From the NCBI GenBank assembly GCA_030609765.1, contig JAUWTE010000215.1, positions 1-5,997 of the forward strand: a stretch of DNA of 5,997 bases. Direction: 5' to 3'. This DNA is from Acidobacteriota bacterium (GTDB lineage: Bacteria > Acidobacteriota > UBA890). This document shows positions 1-5,515 of this stretch, in pieces. Position numbers and translations under genes: made by a program. Position 1 is the first letter of the stretch. Each line of letters begins with the position of its first letter. The notes under the pieces were generated by a model. That model had not been told where the DNA came from. It saw nothing but the letters and a program-made list of their open reading frames with translations, and did no database searches.

Positions 1-536
1 AAGAGCCAGTACAGCAGGCCCAGAGCGAAGAAGTTCTTGCAACGCTCTTTCCCTTTCTTGTCGAGATCCAGGCCCTCCAACGCGTTGAGGGTCAGCGTGG
101 TAATCAGGATACGGGTGAACTTGTACTGATTGCGCAGATCCGGATCCTCGAGCGGATCCTCGTCGTATCCCGCCTTCGCCAGGTTGGCGGCAGTGAAAGC
201 GTCCTTGTTGACGATCACCACGCCACCTGGGAGCAACTTGGGCAGGTTCATCTTGAGCGCCGCCGGATTCATCGCCACCAGCACCTGCGGGCTGTCTCCT
301 GGCGTGTAGACCTCATGGCTCGAGAAGGTGAGCTGGTAGGCGGAAACACCAGCCAGGGAACCTGCCGGGGCCCTGATCTCTGACGGATAGTCGGGCATCG
401 TGCTGACGTCGTTGCCGAATACTGCCGAGGTGTTGGTGAACTGGCTGCCCGTCAGCTGCATCCCATCGCCGGAATCTCCGGAAAACAGGATGGTCACCTG
501 TTCGATCTCTTGTCTCTCGTCACTTGTGGTTGTCAT
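1..536 (-). CDS. korA: 2-oxoacid:acceptor (2-oxoglutarate ferredoxin) oxidoreductase subunit alpha, N-terminal part
   Basis: This is the N-terminal 178 residues of the alpha chain of a 2-oxoacid:ferredoxin oxidoreductase, which oxidatively decarboxylates a 2-oxoacid (probably 2-oxoglutarate) to an acyl-CoA with reduction of ferredoxin in the cytoplasm. The visible part is the gamma domain that is fused in front of the pyrimidine-binding alpha domain in this subfamily. Seen are ILFSGDSGDGMQLTG (residues 16-30), PDYPSEIRAPAG (48-59), VLVAMNPAALK (85-95) and GGVVIVNKDAF (104-114). The family is usually around 600 residues, so about two thirds lies off the left edge; a beta (TPP-binding) subunit gene would be expected next. 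A 10-base direct repeat (141-150 and 153-162) encodes the acidic EDPLEDPD stretch. The ATG at 536 has AGGA (545-548) eight bases upstream. Assignment to the family is firm; the exact 2-oxoacid is inferred. Confidence 0.9.
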   Translation of the reverse strand, partial: MTTTSDERQEIEQVTILFSGDSGDGMQLTGSQFTNTSAVFGNDVSTMPDYPSEIRAPAGSLAGVSAYQLTFSSHEVYTPGDSPQVLVAMNPAALKMNLPKLLPGGVVIVNKDAFTAANLAKAGYDEDPLEDPDLRNQYKFTRILITTLTLNALEGLDLDKKGKERCKNFFALGLLYWL

Positions 537-606
537 GGCGCTGATCCTGATAAGGGGTTCTTCCGGTCCTGTAGGCATGCCCTCTCACGGGATGCTTTGG
601 CCCTAG

Positions 607-612
607 ATTCTA
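607..612 (-). promoter_or_regulatory. possible -10 element for korA
   Basis: The minus strand reads TAGAAT here, one mismatch from the sigma-70 -10 consensus, in the 170-base gap between arcC and korA and about 70 bases before the korA start. No good -35 hexamer lies 16-18 bases upstream, so this is a weak call. It would support korA being transcribed separately from arcBC. Confidence 0.22.
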
Positions 613-657
613 CACGTTGAGGTAACCAGGCAGGGGAGATACACGATGCAAAACGCG

Positions 658-673
658 GCCCTCGGAACAGGGC
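658..673 (-). terminator. weak hairpin after arcC, possible terminator
   Basis: On the minus strand GCCCT and AGGGC form perfect 5-base arms around a 6-base loop, 33 bases past the arcC stop. A run of four T (complement of 650-653) follows after four intervening bases. The stem is short and the T-run is displaced, so it may be a weak intrinsic terminator or only a chance hairpin. Confidence 0.3.
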
Positions 674-706
674 GACAAGACAACGAGATTGCCCGTGCTC
701 TCCTAG

Positions 707-1612
707 CTACGGGGAAATGATCGTGCCCGCTTTCCCGGCTACGATCATCTCCAGATCGGCGAGCGAGCCGATCGCCGCTCGCCCCCCTGTCTCCTCTACG
801 AAATTGCAGGCCGCCTCGACCTTCGGCCCCATCGAGCCGACGGCGAAATTGTAGGAAGCCAGCTCCTGAAGCGTGACTTTGTGCAGTAGCTCGGCGTCGG
901 GCTCGCCCCATTTCGCGTAGACACCGTCGACATCGGTCGCCATGATGATCATGTCGGCCTCGAGCTCACGTGCGAGCAGCTCGCTGGCCAGGTCCTTATC
1001 GATCACCACTTCTGCCCCCTGCAAAATGCGCCCCGGCTTGTACATCGTCGGGATGCCTCCGCCACCCGTGCAGATGACGATCACGCCATGCTCGATCAGC
1101 CATCGGATGGGGCGAATCTCGAAGATGTGCTGGGGCTTGGGGGAAGGCACGACGCGCCGCCACTTTTTCCCGTCCTTCGCGATCGTCCAGCCACGCTGTT
1201 CGGCCAGCTGCGTGGCCTCTTCTTTCTCGTAGACAGGGCCAATCGGCTTGGTCGGATTGTCGAACGCAGGGTCCCTTGGATCGACCTCGACCATGGTCAG
1301 GATCGTCGCGAACGGCTGCTCGTAGGGCATCAGGTTGCCGAGCTCCTGCTCGATCATGTACCCGATCATGCCCTCTGTTTGGGCGCCGAGGACGTCGAGC
1401 GGATAGGGTTCGACCTCCGTGAAGGCGTCGGCCTGCAGGGCCAGAAGCCCCACCTGTGGCCCATTGCCGTGCGAGATCACCAGCTCGTGATCGAGGGCGA
1501 TCGGCGCCAGCGCCCGAGCCGCCACCTGAACGTTCTCCCGTTGAACTTCGGCGGTCATCGGTTGGCCCCGCTTCAGGAGGGCATTACCACCGAGGGCGAC
1601 AACGATTCTCAT
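707..1612 (-). CDS. arcC: carbamate kinase
   Basis: Carbamate kinase transfers the phosphate of carbamoyl phosphate to ADP, giving ATP, ammonia and CO2; it is the last, ATP-yielding step of the arginine deiminase pathway. The 301-residue length is normal for the family. Amino acid kinase fold motifs are intact: VVALGGNAL (4-12), SHGNGPQVG (47-55), DVLGAQTEGMIGYM (73-86), ICTGGGGIPT (180-189), VIDKDLAS (203-210), MATDVDGVY (224-232) and GSMGPKVEA (259-267). I start it at the ATG at 1612. The frame stays open upstream into arcB, but those codons do not resemble the family, and GGGAG sits six bases before this ATG. Its start is one base after the arcB stop, so the two are almost surely cotranscribed and translationally coupled. 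This favours the catabolic direction, although carbamate kinases can run in reverse. Confidence 0.96.
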   Translation of the reverse strand: MRIVVALGGNALLKRGQPMTAEVQRENVQVAARALAPIALDHELVISHGNGPQVGLLALQADAFTEVEPYPLDVLGAQTEGMIGYMIEQELGNLMPYEQPFATILTMVEVDPRDPAFDNPTKPIGPVYEKEEATQLAEQRGWTIAKDGKKWRRVVPSPKPQHIFEIRPIRWLIEHGVIVICTGGGGIPTMYKPGRILQGAEVVIDKDLASELLARELEADMIIMATDVDGVYAKWGEPDAELLHKVTLQELASYNFAVGSMGPKVEAACNFVEETGGRAAIGSLADLEMIVAGKAGTIISP

Positions 1613-1613
1613 C

Positions 1614-2615
1614 TCAGTCTCCCAGCGTCGCCACCATCGCGGCCTTGATCGTGTGCATACGGTTCTCCGCCTGATCGAAGACGACCGCGTGCTTCGACTC
1701 GAAGACCTCCTCGGTGACCTCCATGCCATCGAGGCCGTACTTCTCGAAGGCTTGCTCACCAACCGTTGTCTCGCGGTTATGGAGGGCGGGCAAGCAGTGC
1801 ATGAACCGCACATCCGGATTGCCGCTGAGCTCGATGGCCTTCGCATTGACCTGGAAGGGCTTCAACATCTCGATACGGTCCTTCCACACCGAATCGTCCT
1901 CACCCATCGAGACCCACACGTCCGTGTGGATGAAATCGGTGCCTTTCACCGCTCCTTCGACATCCTCGTGGAAGGCGAGCTTCGCGCCTGTGATCTCCGC
2001 AATGACTCGGCACTCCGCGACGAGCCCGTCTCCGGGCCACAGCTCCTTGGGAGCACCAACACGAAAGTCCATGCCCAGCTTGGCAGCACCGACCATCAAC
2101 GAGTTACCCATGTTGTTGCGCGCGTCGCCCAGATAGCAGTAGGAGATTTGCCGCAGGGGCTTGTCGCTGTGCTCGATCATCGTGAGAACGTCGGCGAGGA
2201 TCTGTGTCGGATGGAATTCGTTGGTGAGACCGTTCCACACCGGCACTCCGGCATGCTCGGCCAGCTCCTCGCAGGTCTCCTGTGTGAATCCACGGTATTC
2301 GATGCCGTCGTACATGCGGCCGAGAACCCGGGCCGTGTCTTTCATCGACTCCTTATGCCCGATTTGCGAGCCACTCGGACCAAGGTAGGTCACATGAGCT
2401 CCCTGATCGTAGGCAGCCACCTCGAAGGCGCATCGCGTGCGAGTCGACGCCTTCTCGAAGATGAGGGCGATGTTCTTGCCCTGCAATCGTGGCTGTTCAT
2501 ATCCGCCATACTTGGCGGCCTTCAGAGACTTCGAAAGGTCCAGCAGGAAACGGATCTCAGTGGGAGTGAAGTCCAGGAGCTTCGTCAGGCTGCGGTTCCT
2601 CAGGTTCACGGCCAT
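1614..2615 (-). CDS. arcB: ornithine carbamoyltransferase, probably catabolic
   Basis: This enzyme interconverts ornithine plus carbamoyl phosphate with citrulline plus phosphate. The protein is 333 residues, typical of the ArcB/ArgF/ArgI family. The N-terminal carbamoyl phosphate domain carries STRTR (57-61), GPSGSQIGHKES (79-90) and HPTQ (135-138). The C-terminal ornithine domain carries YLGDARNNMGNS (161-172), TDVWVSMGE (231-239, with the SMG loop) and FMHCLPA (271-277). The ATG at 2615 is preceded by a purine-rich site (AGGAAGGGAAGA, 2632-2621). Anabolic (argF) and catabolic (arcB) forms are hard to tell apart by sequence. I favour catabolic because carbamate kinase follows with a one-base gap and no arginine-biosynthesis gene is nearby. 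The arginine deiminase gene arcA, usual in front of arcB, is absent: the upstream gap is only 235 bases. Confidence 0.95.
   Translation of the reverse strand: MAVNLRNRSLTKLLDFTPTEIRFLLDLSKSLKAAKYGGYEQPRLQGKNIALIFEKASTRTRCAFEVAAYDQGAHVTYLGPSGSQIGHKESMKDTARVLGRMYDGIEYRGFTQETCEELAEHAGVPVWNGLTNEFHPTQILADVLTMIEHSDKPLRQISYCYLGDARNNMGNSLMVGAAKLGMDFRVGAPKELWPGDGLVAECRVIAEITGAKLAFHEDVEGAVKGTDFIHTDVWVSMGEDDSVWKDRIEMLKPFQVNAKAIELSGNPDVRFMHCLPALHNRETTVGEQAFEKYGLDGMEVTEEVFESKHAVVFDQAENRMHTIKAAMVATLGD
1619..1623 (-). promoter_or_regulatory. arcC ribosome binding site inside the end of arcB
   Basis: GGGAG on the minus strand lies in the last codons of arcB, six bases before the arcC ATG at 1612. It fixes that start over the in-frame upstream alternatives and implies that ribosomes finishing arcB can restart on arcC. 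Confidence 0.7.
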
Positions 2616-2633
2616 GATGATCTTCCCTTCCTA

Positions 2634-2647
2634 CGGCACTCGTGCCG
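2634..2647 (-). repeat. 14-base perfect hairpin in the arcB leader
   Basis: CGGCAC and GTGCCG form perfect 6-base arms around a 2-base centre, ending two bases before the purine-rich arcB ribosome binding site. Half of it, CGGCACTCG, recurs at 2734-2742, exactly 100 bases away in the same gap and just upstream of the candidate -10 box. As DNA it could be an operator; as RNA it would be a small tight stem beside the ribosome binding site. It does not match an ArgR or FNR/ANR consensus that I recognise. Confidence 0.4.
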
Positions 2648-2720
2648 GTCAGAATCCAGATGGGTGCAATCGCATGAATAGCGTGGGGCAAAGAGGCGAC
2701 TCCTGATGCCCGTGCCTCAT

Positions 2721-2726
2721 ATTGTA
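2721..2726 (-). promoter_or_regulatory. arcB: candidate -10 box of an arcBC promoter
   Basis: The minus strand reads TACAAT, one mismatch from the sigma-70 consensus TATAAT. A start site about seven bases further on (near 2714) would give a leader of roughly 100 bases before arcB. At the usual 17-base spacing the -35 position (2744-2749) reads GCATGC, which is poor; TTGCGC is present but 21 bases away. If real, the promoter probably needs an activator. The CGGCACTCG repeat copy lies between the -35 and -10 positions. Confidence 0.4.
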
Positions 2727-2733
2727 GGACGTC

Positions 2734-2742
2734 CGGCACTCG
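2734..2742. repeat. second copy of the CGGCACTCG half-site
   Basis: This 9-base direct repeat matches 2634-2642 exactly, 100 bases apart. It falls in the spacer of the candidate arcBC promoter, where a repressor site would be expected. It lacks the full palindrome of the other copy. A 9-base match in a 235-base gap has roughly a one in ten chance of arising randomly, so the call rests on its position. Confidence 0.3.
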
Positions 2743-2791
2743 AGCATGCGCAACGCAGTCATCCCGAGTCATTGCGCCCGCGCAGCCGCGA

Positions 2792-2823
2792 CCCGTTGAG
2801 AAACCCGGGCTAGAGCTCACGGG
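2792..2823 (-). repeat. imperfect inverted repeat after pfk
   Basis: CCCGTTGAG (2792-2800) and CTCACGGG (2816-2823) pair with one unpaired base around a 15-base centre that contains the palindrome CCCGGG. It begins about 27 bases past the pfk stop, where a transcription terminator would be expected, but no T-run follows on the minus strand. The core TGAGAAACCCGGGCTAG also looks like the dispersed repeats or transposon-end sequences found in some GC-rich genomes; no transposase is nearby. Confidence 0.35.
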
Positions 2824-2850
2824 ACTGGAGCACCAAGTTCGAAGCAGCGA

Positions 2851-4188
2851 TCAACCCATCATGTGCGCCGGCTGCCCCGTGGTTTGCAGCACGCGCTGCC
2901 AGATCTCTCCGCGCGGATCCAGCTCCTTGCGAGCGGAAATCGCCAGGGGCAGCGGCACATGCGTGAAGCGATGGTTCCAGAAGCCCACCATCATGTCGGT
3001 GCGCCCAGCCAGGCCGGCGTGCACGGCATGCTGGCCCAGGACCTGGCAGAAGGCCGAGTCCATCGAGTTAGCCGGCAGGCTGCGGATGGTGTAGCTGGGA
3101 TCGATGTACTTGACTGTGTGGTCCATCTGCCTCGATGCGAGGTGCTCCTCGATCTTCTCTTTCAGGAACACACCAATGTCCTTGAGGCGCAGATTGCCTG
3201 AAGCGTCGGTCTCGGTGTCGCCCGCATTCTCTACCAGCTCCTGGCCGGCTCCCTCGGCAACCACAACCACAGCGTGGCGTCGCTTCTTCAAGCGCTGTTC
3301 CAGCACCGAGAGAAGGCCCCCCTCACCCTCCAGGGAAAACCGCACCTCGGGCACCAGGCAATAGTTGACGTCGCCGCTGGCCAGGGTGGCATTGGCGGCA
3401 ATGAAGCCGGCATGGCGTCCCATGAGCTTGACTATCCCGACTCCGTTCCAGGCTCCCGTTGCCTCATTGTGGGCCGCCGCAATCGGGGCCTGTGCCGCCT
3501 CTACCGCCGTGGCTAACCCGAATGTTCGTTGCGTCCACATCAGATCGTTGTCGATGGTCTTTGGAATTGCGATTACCGAGATCTTCAGGCCTCGACGCTC
3601 AATCTCCCGGCACAGCGCCGAAGCACCCCGCAGGGTTCCGTCTCCACCGACGGCGAACAAGATGCCGATTTTCCATGCGACAAGCGTGTCCACCATATCG
3701 GCTGGATCCTGTGCCCCGCGGGAGCTACCGAGCAGGGTTCCACCGTGGCGATGCACGCGACCTACCGTCTCACTCTCGAGGAACAGAGGCTCGGCGTAAC
3801 TGCTCTTCGCAGACAGGCCCGCATAGCCGTAGCGGAAACCGAGGATGCGCCGAACACCGTACTGGTGGCGGGCCGTCATGAAGAGTGAGCGGATCACGTC
3901 ATTGAGCCCCGGACACAGCCCCCCGCAGGTAACGATACCGACGCCGGTGGTGCCCGGGTCGAAGAACAACTCGCTCCTCGGACCTGCGCTCTCGAAAGCA
4001 GGCAAAGGCTCACCTTGGATTCGCATGGCCTCCACGTGCGCAGCGTCAATGCAGGCAAGCACTCTGCTCGAGTCGTCCACGAAGGGCGCGCTGATGCCCC
4101 GCAACGGAGACGAAACCCGGGCCTCTCCCAACCTGGCCACCTCGAGCTCGTTCGGAGCAGGTAGCGCGGACGACTCTTCTTCTGCCAT
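2851..4188 (-). CDS. pfkA: 6-phosphofructokinase, long plant/trypanosome-like (TP0108) type, predicted ATP-dependent
   Basis: This glycolytic enzyme phosphorylates fructose 6-phosphate to fructose 1,6-bisphosphate. At 445 residues it is longer than the roughly 320-residue E. coli PfkA, with about 80 extra N-terminal residues as in the TP0108/plant/trypanosomatid clade. Motifs are GGLCPGLNDVIR (89-100), GFRYGYAGL (117-125), GGDGTLRGA (181-189), PKTIDND (209-215), MGRHAGF (256-262) and KYIDPSYTIRS (360-370). Glycine 184 stands where diphosphate-dependent enzymes have aspartate (GGDD), which predicts ATP. The lysine in PKTIDND also occurs in plant and kinetoplastid ATP enzymes, so it does not by itself mean diphosphate. 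I start at the ATG at 4188, which has GGAG nine bases upstream; an in-frame TTG at 4203 would add five residues but would cover that site. It lies 85 bases after the DUF481 gene, same strand. Phosphoryl donor is inferred, not proven. Confidence 0.93.
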   Translation of the reverse strand: MAEEESSALPAPNELEVARLGEARVSSPLRGISAPFVDDSSRVLACIDAAHVEAMRIQGEPLPAFESAGPRSELFFDPGTTGVGIVTCGGLCPGLNDVIRSLFMTARHQYGVRRILGFRYGYAGLSAKSSYAEPLFLESETVGRVHRHGGTLLGSSRGAQDPADMVDTLVAWKIGILFAVGGDGTLRGASALCREIERRGLKISVIAIPKTIDNDLMWTQRTFGLATAVEAAQAPIAAAHNEATGAWNGVGIVKLMGRHAGFIAANATLASGDVNYCLVPEVRFSLEGEGGLLSVLEQRLKKRRHAVVVVAEGAGQELVENAGDTETDASGNLRLKDIGVFLKEKIEEHLASRQMDHTVKYIDPSYTIRSLPANSMDSAFCQVLGQHAVHAGLAGRTDMMVGFWNHRFTHVPLPLAISARKELDPRGEIWQRVLQTTGQPAHMMG

Positions 4189-4197
4189 TATTTCGTT

Positions 4198-4201
4198 CTC
4201 C
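4198..4201 (-). promoter_or_regulatory. pfk ribosome binding site
   Basis: GGAG on the minus strand is nine bases before the ATG at 4188 and overlaps the alternative TTG start at 4203, so it argues for the ATG. Confidence 0.6.
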
Positions 4202-4235
4202 AACCTCTACTGATTCAGGGATTTCCTTCCTGGAC

Positions 4236-4251
4236 GGGGCCACACTGCCCC
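4236..4251 (-). terminator. GC-rich hairpin between the DUF481 gene and pfk
   Basis: GGGGC and GCCCC form perfect 5-base arms around a 6-base loop, 22 bases past the DUF481 stop. There is no T-run after it, so it is a poor intrinsic terminator. It may attenuate read-through or be chance in GC-rich DNA. I see no clear pfk promoter in this 85-base gap, so pfk could be partly read from the upstream gene. Confidence 0.25.
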
Positions 4252-4273
4252 ACCACACTTCCACCCCGGCCGG

Positions 4274-5338
4274 CTAAAACTTCCACCCTAAGGACGTCGT
4301 GAGTCCGAAGTCGTTCTTGGAGGCCTGCCCCCCCTCCTGCGGCGGATCGCTATCGTAGTTCTCGAAGAAGCTGATGGCGAAGTAAAGATCCTTGAAGAGG
4401 ATCTCCCGCCGGAACGTACTGCTCAGCTCGAGTCGCACGCGGCCCCAGGAGGACAAGCTCGGGAGCACGGTGAGCTTGGTATCGAGATCGGTTTCTTTAT
4501 TGCCGAAAGTGAACCACTGCACGCTGAGGTGTGTCATCGCCTCGAGGTTGTTTTGCTGTTCTTCGTTGCCTGTGAATTGCTCACGCGTGTAGACGGCTCC
4601 GCCAACCCCAGAGACAATCAAACGATTGGTGTGGACGAGTGATCGCCCAATGCCACCACCGGCAGTGCCGCGAAAATCCAGATTGAGCTCGTTGTTCTTC
4701 TGCAGAGATGTCACACCTGATCCGAACCATCGACCTCTGAGCTGTCTTCGGTAGGTGAAGCTGAGATCCTGCCTATTGGTGTCCTGAACCTCTTCTTGCG
4801 TTCTGATGAACGAGCTGATGGTGACGGCAAAGGTGTTCATCATGGTTCGCCGGGTCGCTGTAGCGTTCAGGCTGTAGTCGACCTGTGAGTTGGCCTGGGT
4901 GATGGTGGAGCCGAAGTCGATGGATCCGTCGATCTTGTCCCAGAATCCCTCCTTGATCGGCGTCACCTCGACGATGTCGACCTGTTCAACTACCGCGGTC
5001 GAGAGCTGTGTTTGCACAATGATCTTGGTCTCGTCCTCAGTCGGGTGCAGGCTGCCGAACATGCGCTGACCGGTGTCGAGCTCGACCTCGAGCAGCTTGT
5101 CGCTACGTATGCTGGCGATATGCGGCCACTCGATGTAGACCGTCGACATCCCGCTGGTGCTCAGGCGTAGCTTGCCACGCTCGTATTTCTTGATCTCACC
5201 GGTGATGCGGTCACCGTTCTTGAGAATGATGACGTCGGTTTTCTGGAAGGCATATGCCGATCCGCTCCAGAAGGTGATGGCGAGGAAGGCACTGGCAATG
5301 ACTTGCCAGCCACGGTAGTTAGCTCGTGAGGATCTCAT
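4274..5338 (-). CDS. DUF481 family outer-membrane beta-barrel protein
   Basis: This is an exported protein of unknown function. Residues 1-30 are a signal peptide: basic start, hydrophobic core VIASAFLAITFW (13-24) and a likely cut after SAYA (27-30). Residues about 33-125 form a soluble part with a VIILKNGDRITGEIKKYE module (36-53) and what looks like a diverged second copy around LLEVELDTGQRMFGSL (82-97). From about 135 to the end, alternating hydrophobic/polar strands (for example VDYSLNATATR, LNLDFRGTAGGGIG, RVRLELSSTFR) match a DUF481 (YdiY-like) barrel. The last residue is phenylalanine (GWKF), as expected of a barrel assembled by the BAM machinery. At 354 residues it is longer than bare DUF481 proteins because of the N-terminal modules. 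The ATG at 5338 is preferred over a TTG at 5344; the ribosome binding site is weak (TGAG). It is divergent from the PAP2-like gene. Confidence 0.85.
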   Translation of the reverse strand: MRSSRANYRGWQVIASAFLAITFWSGSAYAFQKTDVIILKNGDRITGEIKKYERGKLRLSTSGMSTVYIEWPHIASIRSDKLLEVELDTGQRMFGSLHPTEDETKIIVQTQLSTAVVEQVDIVEVTPIKEGFWDKIDGSIDFGSTITQANSQVDYSLNATATRRTMMNTFAVTISSFIRTQEEVQDTNRQDLSFTYRRQLRGRWFGSGVTSLQKNNELNLDFRGTAGGGIGRSLVHTNRLIVSGVGGAVYTREQFTGNEEQQNNLEAMTHLSVQWFTFGNKETDLDTKLTVLPSLSSWGRVRLELSSTFRREILFKDLYFAISFFENYDSDPPQEGGQASKNDFGLTTSLGWKF

Positions 5339-5515
5339 GGGCAAAGCTCAGCGGTTGGGGACATCTCGTTGTCTCCGGGGAGCTTAACGAATCGTTGCGG
5401 GAGAGGCGACGGTGGCCGCGTCAAAAGCACTCCTCGCCGAGATCGGGTATTGTCTTGAGCCATCGTCAGCCGGTCACACATTCAGGGAATAAGGAATACA
5501 AAGGACGACGTTTCG
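5339..5515. other. 177-base divergent intergenic region
   Basis: This gap must hold promoters for both the DUF481 gene (minus) and the PAP2-like gene (plus). On the minus strand TTGACG (5424-5419) is a good -35 hexamer, but no good -10 lies 16-18 bases beyond it. On the plus strand TATTGT (5448-5453) is a possible -10 without a clear -35. I see no strong operator-like palindrome or small gene. Neither promoter can be placed with confidence. Confidence 0.4.

Noticed and set aside
141..162. Two copies of CGGATCCTCG as a possible regulatory repeat.
   Set aside because: They are inside korA and simply encode the repeated acidic EDP residues.
603..911. A 102-codon minus-strand frame overlapping the end of arcC.
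   Set aside because: Mostly arginine/glycine/alanine-rich out-of-frame reading of arcC with no motif support.
1613..1846. An upstream extension of arcC by 78 codons.
   Set aside because: It overlaps arcB in another frame, is rich in serine and arginine without family similarity, and the carbamate kinase fold starts exactly at the ATG at 1612.
1653..2681. A 342-codon open frame on the plus strand opposite arcB.
   Set aside because: It is antisense to a fully conserved gene, has no recognisable motifs, and long antisense frames are expected from codon bias in GC-rich coding DNA.
2557..2820. An 87-codon minus-strand frame over the pfk-arcB gap and the start of arcB.
   Set aside because: It overlaps arcB in another frame, has low-complexity composition and matches no family; the gap is better read as regulatory.
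3459..3881. Several 100-140 codon plus-strand frames opposite pfk.
   Set aside because: All lie antisense to conserved PFK motifs and show only composition typical of shadow frames.
4046..4264. A 72-codon minus-strand frame across the DUF481-pfk gap.
   Set aside because: It overlaps the pfk N-terminus out of frame and has no signal, domain or convincing ribosome binding site.
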